The position numbers and the translations under genes were made by a program. Below, piece by piece: positions 20,935 to 32,535 of a stretch of DNA of 64,000 nucleotides (the first letter of the stretch is position 1; each line of letters starts with the position of its first letter). This DNA is from Guadua angustifolia. Lineage: Eukaryota > Streptophyta > Magnoliopsida > Poales > Poaceae. The stretch spans positions 34,676-98,675 of the forward strand of contig JAYEVE010000957.1 in NCBI GenBank assembly GCA_036346375.1, in the 5' to 3' direction. Under the pieces are notes generated by a model. It was not told where the DNA came from and made no database searches. It saw nothing but the letters and a program-made list of their open reading frames with translations.

Positions 20935-21530
20935 TTATTTCTATGCCCTTATTTCATAACAAATTGCTTATAGAATAGATTCATCTGAAGCATGATACAT
21001 CATATAGAGCAACGGTGACATGGCGCCACTTGGTTCATAATTTTTTATATTTTCCTAGAAATAATTGTTCAAGGTAATGGATTACTGCATGCATATGTGA
21101 TATGTTCTGTACTCAAAGTGATTTTTTTTTAACAAAATCTTGTATTAAAACAGCAGAATTTGCGTGCTCTCTTGACATGAATATAGTTAACATAGCAAAA
21201 TGAGATATTTAAACTCTTCACCATAATTACGTGATTGACGTTTTACTGTTTAATTGTTGATGCTTTATGTTTGTTACGTGATAATGCCATGCTGCCAACA
21301 AAAAGATTCCTAGATATATTACTGACGTTTGGATGTTCATGACAATGATCAAGTAATCAAGAATACATGCAAAAAGAGTAGTACATAAAAGGAAGACAAA
21401 AGTAGAAAAAAAAGAGAGACAATGAATTATGAATGCGAGAAGTCGTCTTAGCCAAGTGGTGCTTTTCCTTGTCATTGCCATGAATAGTTTTTTTTTTCTT
21501 AAATGAACATAATGTTCAGCGAATATTGTA
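20935..21530. other. Upstream region of HIPP copy B
   Basis: The last 180 bases (from 'aaaaagagtagtacataaaa') align with the copy A promoter. The rest is AT-rich and without recognised features. Unlike copy A there is no second promoter copy and no TRIM. Confidence 0.5.
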
Positions 21531-21532
21531 CC

Positions 21533-21538
21533 TATAAA
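21533..21538 (+). promoter_or_regulatory. TATA box of HIPP copy B
   Basis: TATAAA in 'cctataaattaaagcacagg'. The 5'UTR exon follows and ends at 21641 ('cgaaag|gttata'). It contains no ATG upstream of the annotated start. Confidence 0.7.
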
Positions 21539-22161
21539 TTAAAGCACAGGCAAGCTCTTTTCACTTCTCAGTCCTCACCAACACCCACAACCTCTTTTCC
21601 CCTCACTCTACATCTTACAAGCACTACACCAGAATCGAAAGGTTATATATATAGCTCATGCAAGTTGGCAACTGATCATCAACTCGTTTCTCTTGCTTCT
21701 TGCATGTAGAACAAAACCAACAAAGGTATTGAAAACTTGACCCTTTTATTTTGCTAGCTTGTTACACATGGAGCAACATCAAGAAGACACGTAATTCACA
21801 ATCTTGTAAAGTGTTACTACTACTCAATCTTGATAAATGTTTTCGAAGCTTCTCTATTATTCAGCGATGGCCTGCGAGGAGTGTGCGTGAGACCCAGTGC
21901 TTTTTTTTATTCTTTTTTTGCAGTGGATGTCCACAAATTAGCGATTTCAATTTATTTTATCATCAGCATATTCATATACGTACCTTAATGTTTAATTGAG
22001 CTAGTACTACAGCAATTGACAAAACTACTCTATTAATTCAATCACTATGATATTTAGGCATGAATATAATGGTTAATGTACTACATGTGCATATCTATGC
22101 TTGAATGTTTTCAATCAGCATGTTTTTATTGTATATTAATTAGGTGTGCTTTTGTTTGCAG

Positions 22162-23025
22162 ATGCCCAAGTTAATCGTCACCATAAACGGGGAATGCTGC
22201 CGCTGCAAGACAGAGATCCAAAAGGTACTGACCTGCCTCCAAGGTACGTACATACATACCTATTAGAACCAAGTTATTATTACTATCATTTTTTATCTAT
22301 CTAGAAAGTATTCTTAAGCTGAACTGTAATTAGTATAATTAAACCCTGTGATTTCCTGGACTTTTTAACCTCATAACTACTATGCTGCATGCATGTGGGT
22401 GTATGCAGATGAGTTTTGCATCGAGAAGACCGAGGTTGACAAGAGCGGCAAGGTGACGATCACCGGCAAGTTCGATGCCGATAAGCTCTCCGGCAGGCTG
22501 CAGTGCAAGGCCGGCAAGTTCATCAAGAACATCGAGAAGGTGGTAGAAGAAAAAAAAGATAAGGATGACAAAAAGAAGGAAAAAGATAAGAAGGATGACA
22601 AAAAGAAGGAGCCTCCATGCAAGATTGTGCACGTGTATCCATTGACATCGTACCCGCCGTGCCAGTACCCGTATCAACTGCCGTACAGCGCGTGCCCCTT
22701 GTGGCAAGGAAGCAGCAGCTCTTGCTACCCTCAGCAGTGCCAGTGCTACTATTGCTGCAAGCCGCCGGCGAGGCCGTCGCCGCCGTGTGTCTGTGCGAAG
22801 TGTAGCCGTTCTAGCTGCTGCTCCAGTGATCACCACGGCGGCGGCGGTGGGTGTTGCTGTGGCAGCTCCTGTTCGTGCAAGCCTGCGAAGACACCAGCGG
22901 CGGCGGATCCTAAGCCGGCGAAAAAGGAGGCGGATCCTAAGCCGGCGGTGGTGCCATGCGCGCTCCCGGCTCCGTGCATCGTCTACTACGACGACAACCC
23001 ATCCAACGCCTGCTCCGTCATGTAA
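22162..23025 (+). CDS. HIPP / Pi21-like HMA-domain isoprenylated protein, copy B
   Basis: Coding exons are 22162-22243 and 22409-23025. The 5'UTR intron is 21642-22161 and intron 2 is 22244-22408 (donor gtacgtac, acceptor tgcag). The ATG is the first codon after the acceptor. The product is 232 aa. Residues 3-72 fit an HMA fold with C12-C-R-C15 as the metal-binding CxxC. Residues 74-95 are a Lys/Asp/Glu linker. Then come a Tyr/Pro-rich stretch, a strongly Cys-rich region (about 125-180), an Ala/Pro/Lys segment with a repeated 'ADPKPA', and the C-terminal CaaX box CSVM (229-232). This architecture is that of heavy-metal-associated isoprenylated plant proteins, close to rice Pi21. Membrane anchoring by prenylation and metal binding are family inferences. 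It is intact and is the best functional gene in the window. Confidence 0.88.
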
Positions 23026-23106
23026 TACATCTACTGCTGTGGAAGTGTACAAGTGAGGTTCTAATTAAGGTGTAGCTATAGCCTATACGTACGTGATTAT
23101 TTTCGA

Positions 23107-23112
23107 AATAAA
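23107..23112 (+). terminator. Polyadenylation signal of HIPP copy B
   Basis: AATAAA in 'tcgaaataaaaaag', 81 bases after the stop, conserved with copy A. Confidence 0.6.
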
Positions 23113-24480
23113 AAAGCATATGTATGTATATATATGCGCGCGCTAGCGCTAGTGTGCCTGCTTGATCGAAGATGTAACCATGCATATAGGCATGTTGTCT
23201 TAGTTCAAGTACCTTGCTTAATGTACTTGCATAATGTCTTAGTTCATGCATAATTCTCTATGTCGAAGGAGTACAACGGCTAGTGTACAAGTTTGTGTGT
23301 GTAAGTTTGATACTTAGTTCATGTGCTTGCATAATGAAGAGTGCGTAGTGCGCACATGCTTGGTAAATGCACTAGCCAGAGCTTCATCTACCTTAAAGTT
23401 ACCTAATTTGGCAACCCATTGTACTGTTTGAAAGGAGGCACACGGGACTCTATCTGATGCGTTGTGCACGACTAGTCGGATTGCAGGGCTATCTACAATC
23501 TTCAGTATTCATCTAGGCTGTTTGGTTTCGAGGCCCCGCTAGCTAGGACGGGGTTGTTGGTTCATGCACCCTGGGATCATGTTCCATGACTTCTGCGCAA
23601 CGACGTGCCATGCTCATTTTTGTACCAGTGATCTTATGCTTCTGAGAGCTGAAAGCTAGACGAGGCGATGATATCTAGTAGATCAATATTCCTCGAACCA
23701 AACAAAAAGATGAGAAATAAGTTGGTGCATTTCCGATAACTCGATGCCTTTTTGTATATAGTACTCCCTATATTGTACAAGTAGTATAGCAACTGCATCC
23801 AACCACAACAACTAAACCTGATCGATCAGGTTATCGGATTGAACATATATTGATTGTTCCCCATTTGGAACAGTAAGATGTTCATACGCAGTAGTTCATT
23901 TCCCTATTGGCTCACCTGTGCCCATCTTAGCACTGGCTAGCTGTTCCAACTTGCAACCTGATGCTATCTGAGATCTTACGAGTCAATGTCAACGTACGTA
24001 CGAGAAGCATATGCATGCATCAAAAGCAACGAAAGGAGCCAAAAACAGATAGGCATGCGCCCAATGAACACCAGGGTGTGTGGTCCTTGTGCAGACAACT
24101 AATGGATCAATCGCACAGTATAATTGACAAAAACTCATGCATGTACGGTCGAGGGCTTACAGGTCAGTGTAGACAATAGTCGATTTATTAATAAACGCTG
24201 TGAGGCTGCATTAATTAATTAACTTGTAACACCAGGCCCATGTGGACGGGATGATCACGTGGTGGCTCCATGCAGTTGTAATGGTAGGATTAATTAAAGT
24301 TACATAAATGAGTTGGAGCAATATATAATGTTTACCGTGTCTAAACGTAGTATCTTCATATAATCCTTTTACATGAAACAAGAATAAAAACGTAAGCAGG
24401 ATGCTATGCATGTATAAGCCCACCCATACAATGGGTTGGACATCGAGACAATTTTAAGCCCACAGTGTTACTTGTCTTTG
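23113..24480. repeat. Duplicated 3' flank of unit B
   Basis: Aligns with 9430-9688, 10395-10720 and 11235-11935, that is, unit A without its CACTA, foldback and Mutator MITEs. Shared blocks include 'cctcgaaccaaacaaa', 'ttgttccccatttggaacag' and 'ggctcacctgtgcccatctt'. No further gene is visible. Confidence 0.75.
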
Positions 24481-24781
24481 CGGCCCTCGTCGAATGGTGC
24501 ATATGTTAGGTAGTTTGTAGTATTGTAACTATAGCTTAATTTATTGGTCTGCATTAGATGTCTCTCTTTTGAAGAACAATCTAGATTGATCCTATCAAAT
24601 TACACTATTAATTAGTAATTACTAGATTCACTATAAAAATATAGGAAAAAAACCTATGTGATGATCCCCCGATCTATTAGGTATGTCTACCCTTGAACTA
24701 TAAAACTGTTTAAGCAATCATCCGGAACTATGCAAAACCATCTGAATAACCCCGAAAACGGTTTCAAATACTGTTTTGCCA

Positions 24782-24940
24782 TGCCCCTTGCTGCGCCAGT
24801 GCCCACCGCAGCAGTGCCACTGCTGCCCCAAGCCTCCGCCGCCGTGGTGCCCGCCGAGGCCGCTTCACGCCTGCGGCCCGCCGCGGTGGGAGCTCGATCG
24901 TCCGCGAGGATATAGCCCCTCCGCATGCTCCATCATGTGA
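24782..24940 (+). pseudogene. Third HIPP-like C-terminal exon remnant with CaaX box
   Basis: An open stretch of 52 codons reads as a Cys/Pro-rich tail: 'CPLLRQCPPQQCHCCPKPPP', then more Pro, Trp and Arg, ending 'SACSIM' and a TGA at 24938-24940. Composition, the QQC.C.C pattern and the terminal CaaX box match the HIPP copy B tail. No HMA exon or linker is found upstream; the sequence left of about 24780 is unrelated AT-rich DNA. The copia insertion at 25105 lies 165 bases downstream. It is likely a 5'-truncated paralog. Confidence 0.6.
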
Positions 24941-25104
24941 TCATTATCGTCGTTCTGTTCACTACTAATACTGCAATCGATCGCTTGGCGTCGATGTGGT
25001 GTTCCGTCGGCAACCGTGACTTGGAGACCGGAAAAATGCGAGACTGATCCAAGTCCGGTGTCATCTGCGCACTGTACACGTACAGTGTGGCTACAGCTCT
25101 TCTA

Positions 25105-25509
25105 TGTTAGTAGTAATCCTGTCTTAGCCAAAGCCAGTTAGTTAGCTTGTTGAGTTTGAATAGAAGTTCAGTTAATAAGCCGTGCCAGATACGGAACAGT
25201 AGCTAGTCCGTTTCAGAGTCGAACTCAGAGTTTGTAAGTCGAGTCTTATTGTAAGTTCTGAACCTATATAAGTGAAATAAAACGCCAGCAGAGGCAAGGC
25301 AATCAATTGAAGAAATTCTTGATTCGTTTCGATATCTTGTGATGGTTTAGCTTTGCTGTCTGAACTACAAAGGCAGCCGGGCTGAAACATCAAAGTTCTG
25401 GTTTTTTCGTTCTGAAGGCAGGGAGCGGAGGAAACCTCGTTTCTTTGCTAGCAACCTGCCTTGATATCTGGTGAGGCTTCGACAGTTCAGTTGATGAACT
25501 AATTCAACA
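25105..25509 (+). repeat. Copia 5' LTR
   Basis: TG...CA ends, with a TATA-like 'cctatataagtgaaataaaa' at about 25263. Identical by eye to 29735-30139. Confidence 0.95.
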
Positions 25510-25552
25510 CTTGGTATCAGAGCAAGGTTAGTCCTCTTCCTCCACAAGGCTC

Positions 25553-26903
25553 ATGGCGTTGATTCCGCGCATAGCGAAACCGCGGAGTGCGAGTATGTAC
25601 CGATCTTTGTCGGCCGCGCCATTATACGATTTGGGCAATCAAAGTAGAAGCTTTGATGGATGCTCAGGAGTTTGGGAAGCCATTGAGCCCAAGGCGGCGT
25701 GGCTTGTGGAAGAAAGGGATGACAAAGAGCCAAAGCGTTTTGTTCCAAAGTGTGTGCGGAAGACATCCTTCTCGGTCGCAAGAAGAAAACAGCAAAGGAA
25801 GTGTGGGATGCATCAAGATCAGATTCTTGGGAGCTGATCGTATGCGAAGGCAAGGCTTCAAACCTTGAAAAATGAGTTCGAAACCTTGCGGATGAAGAAT
25901 GAAGAGTCAGTGGATGATTTTGCCGGAAGACTGAGTTGTATGGCAGCAAAATACAGCAGTCTTGGCGCCACACTGGATGACGCAGCGTTAGTAAAAAAGT
26001 TGCTGGATTCGATTGCACGATAAGTACATCCAACTTGTTGCTTCGATTGAACAATTTGCAGACCTTGAAACAATGCCGTTCGAAGAAGCTATCGGCCGGC
26101 TAAAAGCTTATGAAGAGAGAATTCGCACGCGTACTAGCAGCAGTACGGGCGGATCAGAAGGTCGGTTGTTGCTGTCTCAAAGTGAAAACACAAGACAATG
26201 TAAGGCGGTAACAAAGAGGAACACTCCTCCAAACGGTAGAGGACTGCCATACAAACACGAAGGAGGAGGTCGTGGAAATTGGCGCGGCAGAGGCCGAGGA
26301 AGAGGAAGAGGTGGCAGAGGCTATCAAGGTGGACGCCATGAATCAGGAGAGCAATACAGACCCGTCAAAGATAAACGACACATCAAATGCTTCAACTGTG
26401 ATAAATACGGGCATTTTGCCTCCGAGTGCAGACTTCCAAAGCGAAAAGAAGAAGAAGTAAACCTGGTAAAAACACAAGAAGAAGATCCTGCACTTATGCT
26501 AACGATGTGTGAACAAAGCCCCGAGACCATGATCTTGCTTAATGAAGACAGGGTTGTTCCAGGGACTCTCATCAAAGACCAGAAGGAAGACAGGGACATC
26601 TGGTACCTAGATAATGGTGCTAGCAATCATATGACTGGACAAAAATCGTACTTCACTGAAATTGATGAGAGTATTGTTGGTCATGTCCGATTTGGAGATG
26701 GGTCAACGGTTCAAATCTGTGGAAGAGGCTCAATATTGCTGAAGTGCAAAAACGGTGAGCATCGGTTGATCACTGAAGTATACTACATCCCGAGTCTCCA
26801 AAGCAATATATTAAGTCTTGGGCAAATGACCAAAGCAAAGTGTAGAATAGTGCTTGATGGAGCACTCTTGAAAGTATACGATCTGAGGGTATCTTGCTCA
26901 TGA
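25553..26903 (+). pseudogene. Copia gag and protease region, frameshifted
   Basis: The N-terminal gag ('YTIWAIKVEALMDAQ') starts at 25553 but changes frame at least twice before about 26013, where 296 codons are open. That part carries gag residues, an Arg/Gly-rich stretch, a CCHC zinc knuckle (CX2CX4HX4C, 26388-26429) and the aspartic protease motif 'WYLDNGASNHMTG' (about 26601). The frame closes at 26903. Confidence 0.85.
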
Positions 26904-29710
26904 AGGTAACCCGGACGAAAACCGCCTATATAAGATTATCTTGCAAACAACGGCCCCAGTGTGCTTGATGGCAAGCATAGACCAGCCGTAATGGTTGTGG
27001 CATTGTCGACTCGGTCATTTAAACTTCATGCAATGAAGGATATGGTGACAAAAGGCTGGTGCGGGGAGTACCAAAGGCTGCGGACAAAACTCAGGTGTGT
27101 GAAGGTTGCATCTTCGCAAAAGCGAGCAGTTGCCGTTTCAAAGACAAGCTCGGTTTAGCAGATGAAGAACACCTAGAGCTCGTCCATGCGGACTTATGCG
27201 ACCAATCACTCCCGCCACCGCGGCGGTGTCGATACTTCACCTTGTGGTGGATGACTATAGCCGATTCATGTGGGTATCTTGCCTTAAGTCCAAAGATCGG
27301 GCATTTGAGGCGTTCAAAGATTCAAAACCGCCACGAGAGTGAAAGCAAAGGAAGATCAAGATTTTCGAACGGACCGAGGAGGAGAGTTTAACTCCCATCA
27401 ATTTGCAGACTTCTGTGCCGAGCATGGAGTACAACGGCATCTCACCGCTCCCTACACACCGCAACAAAACGGAGTGGTAGAACGATTTAAACAGTCGGTG
27501 CTCAATGTTGCAAGAAGTCTGCTGAAATCAATGAATGTACCAGGAGAATTGTGGGGAGAAGCAGTGCGGCACGCAGTGTACATTCTAAACAGAATTCCAA
27601 CGAAAGCAATAAAGGGAGCTACTCCCTACGAGCTGTGGAAAGGCAGGAAGCCCAACCTTGAACAAATCCGTGTCTTCGGATGCAAGGCGTATGCAAAAAC
27701 ACCGGCAATACACACTCGAAAATTGGATGATCGAAGCAAGCAGATGATTCATCTTGGCATAGAGGAAGGGAGCAAAGCCTACCGCCTTCTTGATCCAGAA
27801 ACAAGGAGGATTTGTGTTAGCCGAGACGTCATCTTCAATGAAAAAGAAAAGTGCAATTGGGATTGGTTGACAGAAGGAAGCACTGTCACGCCCGGTTTTA
27901 CTGTTCACAATCCGGCAGTGGAAGAAGACGGGGAGCTACCCTCTGACAATATGCCACAACAAGACTCAGGGGAAGAAACAAGTGATACGATCGGATCACC
28001 CTCACAGCCGGATTCAGGTATGGAGGATACTCCTACACCTTCATCTGAACTAACACCGCCAGCAGGGTCGATCGGTGATTCTTCACCTGAGACGCCACCG
28101 TTAAAGATGAAATCCCTGGCTGAAATATATGAAGAAACAGAGGGATTGCAGACTTACGAGTACCTGCACCTGGCGGCATTAGAAGAACCAACATCATTCA
28201 AGGAAGCAGCTGGAGAAAAAGTTTGGCAAGAGGCAATGCAACAGGAAATAGAATCAATACAAAAGAACAAGACTTGGACTCTGGTAAACTGCCCAAGAGA
28301 GGTGAAGCCAATTGGTCTAAAGTGGATTTACAAGCTAAAGAAGGATGCAACAGGAGCAATTGTGAGACATAAAGCAAGATTAGTGGCCAAAGGGTACGTA
28401 CAACAAAAAGGGGTAGATTTTGAGGAAGTCTTTGCCCCAGTAGCAAGAATGGAGACAGTACGACTCATTTTGGCACTAGCAGCGCAGAAAGGGTGGACAG
28501 TACATCATCTTGATGTAAAAACGGCGTTTCTTAATGGGGAACTGCAAGAAGATGTTTATGTCTCACAACCGGAAGGATTCATCAGCCCCAATAATGAAGG
28601 CAAGGTTTATAAGTTGACAAAAGCTCTTTATGGGTTGCGGCAGGCACCAAGAGCTTGGAATATCAAATTGGACAAAACCTTGAAGCAGCTTGGGTTTCAA
28701 AAATGTCCACAAGAATATGCTGTGTACAAGCGCAACACAGAAGATGGGGTTCTGATCGTAGGCGTATATGTTGATGACTTAATAGTCACAGGAGCAAATG
28801 AGAGGGAAATTCGAAAATTCAAACAGCAGATGATGGAAGAATATGAAATGAGTGACTTGGGTTTACTTACTTACTATCTGGGAATAGAAGTGAGTCAAGG
28901 AAAAAATGAAATCACTCTGAAGCAATCAGCTTATGCGAAGAAAATTCTAGAGGTGGCGGGAATGAGTGACTGCAACAGCTCAAAATATCCTATGGAACCG
29001 AAACTTCAACTGACAAAGGATGAAAGCGGAGAATCGGTAAATCCAACTGAATACCGACGCGCTAATAGGTCGCTATGCTACGACACACACACCCGGATCT
29101 AAACTATTCAGTCGGGTTGGTGAGCAGATTTATGGAGACACCAAAGAAGAGCCACTTGCAAGCAGTCAAACACATACTGCGCTATGTCAAGGGAACAACC
29201 AATATGGGCATTGTCTATCGCAGAGGAGGCAATGAAGAACTTGTAGGTTACAGTGACAGTAACCTTGCAAGCGATACTATTGACAGAAGAAGCACTACAG
29301 GGATGATCTTCTATTATGCCGGAAGCCCTGTAGCATGGAACTCGCAAAAGCAAAAGACGGTTGCGCTGTCGTCGTGCGAGGCCGAGTTCATGGCCGCCAC
29401 CGCTGCTGCATGCCAGGCAGTATGGTTAAGAAGCTTGCTGGGAGAACTAACCTCCAGTAAGCCTAAGCGAGTGAGGTTGCAGGTGGATAATAAGTCAGCC
29501 TTGGCGCTAATGAAGAATCCCGTTTTTCATGGGAGAAGCAAGCATATAGATACAAAGTATCATTTCATAAGAGAATGCGTGGACAATGACTTAATATCTG
29601 TTGAACATGTGGGAACAAATCAGCAATGTGCAGATATACTGACGAAAGCACTTGGCAAGATTAAGTTTGAAGAGATGAGAGAGCTTCTGGGAGTCAGGAG
29701 TATAGTTTAG
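26890..29710 (+). pseudogene. Copia integrase, reverse transcriptase and RNase H, frameshifted
   Basis: Integrase fragments cover the HHCC zone (about 26970-27130) and the DDE core ('LVHADL', 'TDRGGEF' at about 27374, 'NGVVER'). An open stretch 27339-29102 then continues through the reverse transcriptase with YVDD at 28767-28778. After a frameshift near 29080 RNase H follows to the stop at 29710 ('VALSSCEAEFMA', 'VDNKSALAL', 'KHIDTKYHFIRE'). Frameshifts near 26900, 27060, 27330 and 29080 prevent a full polyprotein. Confidence 0.9.
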
Positions 29711-29734
29711 CAAAGTCAGGATTAAGGGGGAGAA

Positions 29735-30139
29735 TGTTAGTAGTAATCCTGTCTTAGCCAAAGCCAGTTAGTTAGCTTGTTGAGTTTGAATAGAAGTTCA
29801 GTTAATAAGCCGTGCCAGATACGGAACAGTAGCTAGTCCGTTTCAGAGTCGAACTCAGAGTTTGTAAGTCGAGTCTTATTGTAAGTTCTGAACCTATATA
29901 AGTGAAATAAAACGCCAGCAGAGGCAAGGCAATCAATTGAAGAAATTCTTGATTCGTTTCGATATCTTGTGATGGTTTAGCTTTGCTGTCTGAACTACAA
30001 AGGCAGCCGGGCTGAAACATCAAAGTTCTGGTTTTTTCGTTCTGAAGGCAGGGAGCGGAGGAAACCTCGTTTCTTTGCTAGCAACCTGCCTTGATATCTG
30101 GTGAGGCTTCGACAGTTCAGTTGATGAACTAATTCAACA
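29735..30139 (+). repeat. Copia 3' LTR
   Basis: Same 405 bases as the 5' LTR. Followed by the second 'ttcta'. Confidence 0.95.
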
Positions 30140-30144
30140 TTCTA

Positions 30145-30930
30145 CTGACCGGTAATGGTTTACCGGTGAAAAACTGTTAAAAACTGGCTGTTAATTTTAA
30201 ATCTATGGACGGTGGAAAAATTTAACAACGCCGATTATAAGACGTCAAGTAAAAAAAGCACGAAGAGAATGCCTTCCAACTAATCCTCTGTGGTACCCAT
30301 GGAAGCGATTTCCACACAAAACTACAAGACTTATTGGTGTAAGCTAGCTAGCTAGCTAGCACTTTGGCCGTTCGAGAATAAGCACTTGTCGATGTCCTGG
30401 CATAGCCAGCAGTCGTTGACAGGTTTTTTGGACGCTTAGCTTTTTTCTGCTTTCGATCGCGGTCGCTTCGTTTCCATCGGATTTCGACTCGCGACCAACT
30501 CCGTCGTACGTCTCGCAACAAACTGACTTGACTCCAGACTCCAGAGTGCGTTTCAGACAGGTTCGCATCGATTGTTTGATGGGTCTCCTCCGGTTCAAAG
30601 GCTATTGACCAACACGTCATTCTAGCTTAATTATCTTGGAACGCATACGCGTGTGTATCTCGATGATCAACAACTTTTTCGTCTGAACAATTATGACAGA
30701 TTGATGGCGTGGTGAGACTAACAAAACCATCGACCATTGCCCTCCTCCGATCCTGCGGTCCGTCGCGCCTGCTGCTCAACGTACGCCAGGCCACCACCCA
30801 GTCATTCTTTTAGAAGTTGGGCACCGGTGAACTCGATTCCGATCCTGGGTTAATCCGGCTAACTCCACTGCTGTTGACCGGTTATAAGGGCGAAGACCTC
30901 TCTAGAGCATGAATTGCGACGCAGGATGGC
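30145..30930. repeat. Duplicated upstream module, copy C
   Basis: Aligns in order with 1640-2165, 4401-4500 and 5059-5190, with none of the MITE, hAT and TRIM insertions of copy A. The HIPP gene does not follow: after 30930 the sequence turns into GA-rich DNA and then a LINE. Confidence 0.7.
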
Positions 30931-31019
30931 TCCCCCACCAACCACCCCACCCCGGCGTCCCTCTACAGCTCGGGGGAGGGGAAGTGAACCCGTCAGAGAT
31001 GGTGGTAGGCCCTAGTGTT

Positions 31020-31080
31020 GGCATGAGCGAGAGAGGGAGAGAGGGGGAGAGTGTGTGTGGCGCGTGTGAGAGAGAGAATG
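31020..31080. repeat. GA/GT-rich simple repeat
   Basis: Interrupted 'gagaga' and 'gtgtgtg' runs. No coding feature. Confidence 0.7.
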
Positions 31081-31109
31081 ATGGGAATGATATACGGTTT
31101 CCTAGTTTC

Positions 31110-31230
31110 TTTGGGTAGTAATAGCTGTGAAACTGATGGTAGTGGTAACCTCGTTAAGACAATGGAAAATGCTAGAATAAACATGCAGTTTCAACATACA
31201 GGATAATGGTAATATTGGGATTGTCCCAAT
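31110..31230 (+). pseudogene. LINE fragment, left of the Tat insertion
   Basis: 'aataaacatgcagtttcaac' and its neighbourhood align with 18243-18360. The fragment continues beyond the 11.6-kb Tat element at 42878 ('ccaattatttatgag'), so the LINE was split by that insertion. Confidence 0.75.
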
Positions 31231-32222
31231 TGTCGGCGTATTCCACCTGACAGACCCGTGATCTACAGACCGGGTTTTGTTCGGTAGGAGGGCGTCTTCG
31301 CGGCAGGCTAATCGAGAGGATGAAAACCCTGGAGGACTCCCACACGGAGGGTTTCGGTGTCTACGAACTAGGAAGAACAAGCGATTTTTACCCAGGTTCA
31401 GGCCCCCTTGTATGAAGGGTAATAACCTTACGTCCTGCTAAATTTCTTATGGGGTGTATTAAACCAGTACAGAGTTCTTGAATTACAAGCTCATCCGCTA
31501 GCTTTCTCTAGTATTGCTTGGTTGACTGATCCCGGATCCGATCCCCCCTTCCCATGCACCCAAGGGCCCTTATATAGACCAGGCCAACGGGGTAGGTACA
31601 AGGAGGGTCATCATGCTGATCTAAACACATTTAATGCTCCTTCCCGTGTTGTCCCGTTCCTCCAGCCTCATTAAATGCCTACGCGTGCCTTTGCCTGGTC
31701 CGCCGGATGGGACCCCTTCGTGAGTAGGTGAGAGGCGTCGAGGAATGGGCTCGTTGCGAAACTCTTGCGGTGATAAGCTCCGCCATAGCAGAACTGCTGT
31801 TCGACACGCGGTCTGGCGGAAAGAGCCGAGGCGAAGCCACCGCGCGCCACCTTTTGCCTACTGCGGAAAGCAAAGGCGTGCGCCCACTGTTCGCCGGGTG
31901 CCCGTGGACCGACGCCGGCCGGCGGTGCGTGATCGCCGCTTTGATTGCCGAGCCGCCACGTGGGTTGGCGCCGGGCAGCGAGCGGCGTTCGCCATTTCGC
32001 CGCCGGGCGCCACGTGGACCGACGCCCGGCCGGTGGCCGTGATCGCCGCCGATTGCCGAGCCGCCACGGAAATGGGGCCGGCGAAAGTGGCGTGCTCGCC
32101 ACTGCGCCGGGCGCCACGTGGACCGACGCCGGCCGCGGTAAGCATGTCGCCGCCCGATTGCCGCCACCACGTGGATTGTACCTTATGCGGTGGAGAGGGT
32201 ACCCCCAGGTATAACGCCGACA
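31231..32222 (-). repeat. Tat-1 3' LTR (992 bp) with G-box repeats
   Basis: A minus-strand TATA box lies at about 31570-31576 (ttatata on the given strand). Upstream of it in minus orientation are repeats of 'gggcgccacgtggaccgacg' with CACGTG at 31957, 32011, 32115 and 32168. It differs from the other LTR by many single-base indels and by about one repeat unit. Confidence 0.9.
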
Positions 32223-32535
32223 AGAGTAGCCGGGCCGTCCTAGAGCGCGGGCCTAAGACTCTCCTTTTTTAGAACCTTCATTTAATGCACTTAATGCTTA
32301 GCGCGCTCTTGGCGGGGCCACCACTCATGAGGATACGACCGCTTCGGTTCCCGTGCGTATCCTGCGGTTTTCCTTGGGACCAAGCGGCGATAACTCTGTC
32401 CCTTCGTGAACCGCCGTCGTAGGGTACACATATATAGATGCATTTATCGAACGGTTCACGCAGTTCGCATATACCTTTCTTGCCTTCTTGTTCCTTGGCC
32501 TCTTTTTCCCATAGCTCTTCATTTTCCTTGATTCC

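Larger units (their letters stand above)
25105..30139 (+). mobile_element. Ty1/copia LTR retrotransposon
   Basis: LTRs are at 25105-25509 and 29735-30139, 405 bases each and identical as far as I can read. The target duplication 'ttcta' lies at 25100-25104 and 30140-30144. The primer-binding site 'tggtatcagagc' (25512, initiator tRNA-Met) and the purine tract 'attaagggggagaa' (29721-29734) are in place. Domain order is gag, protease, integrase, reverse transcriptase, RNase H, which is copia. Identical LTRs mean recent insertion, yet the reading frame is broken several times. Confidence 0.97.

Noticed and set aside
22339..23052. 237-aa minus-strand ORF over HIPP copy B
   Set aside because: Antisense shadow of the last exon; Arg/Ala/Leu-rich with no recognised domain, while the plus strand has splice sites and a family match.
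24687..24926. 79-aa minus-strand ORF
   Set aside because: Antisense to the HIPP-like CaaX remnant; Ala/Gly/Thr-rich shadow.
31671..32170. ORFs of 148-175 aa within the Tat-1 LTR
   Set aside because: Open in several frames on both strands at once because of GC-rich repeats; not coding.
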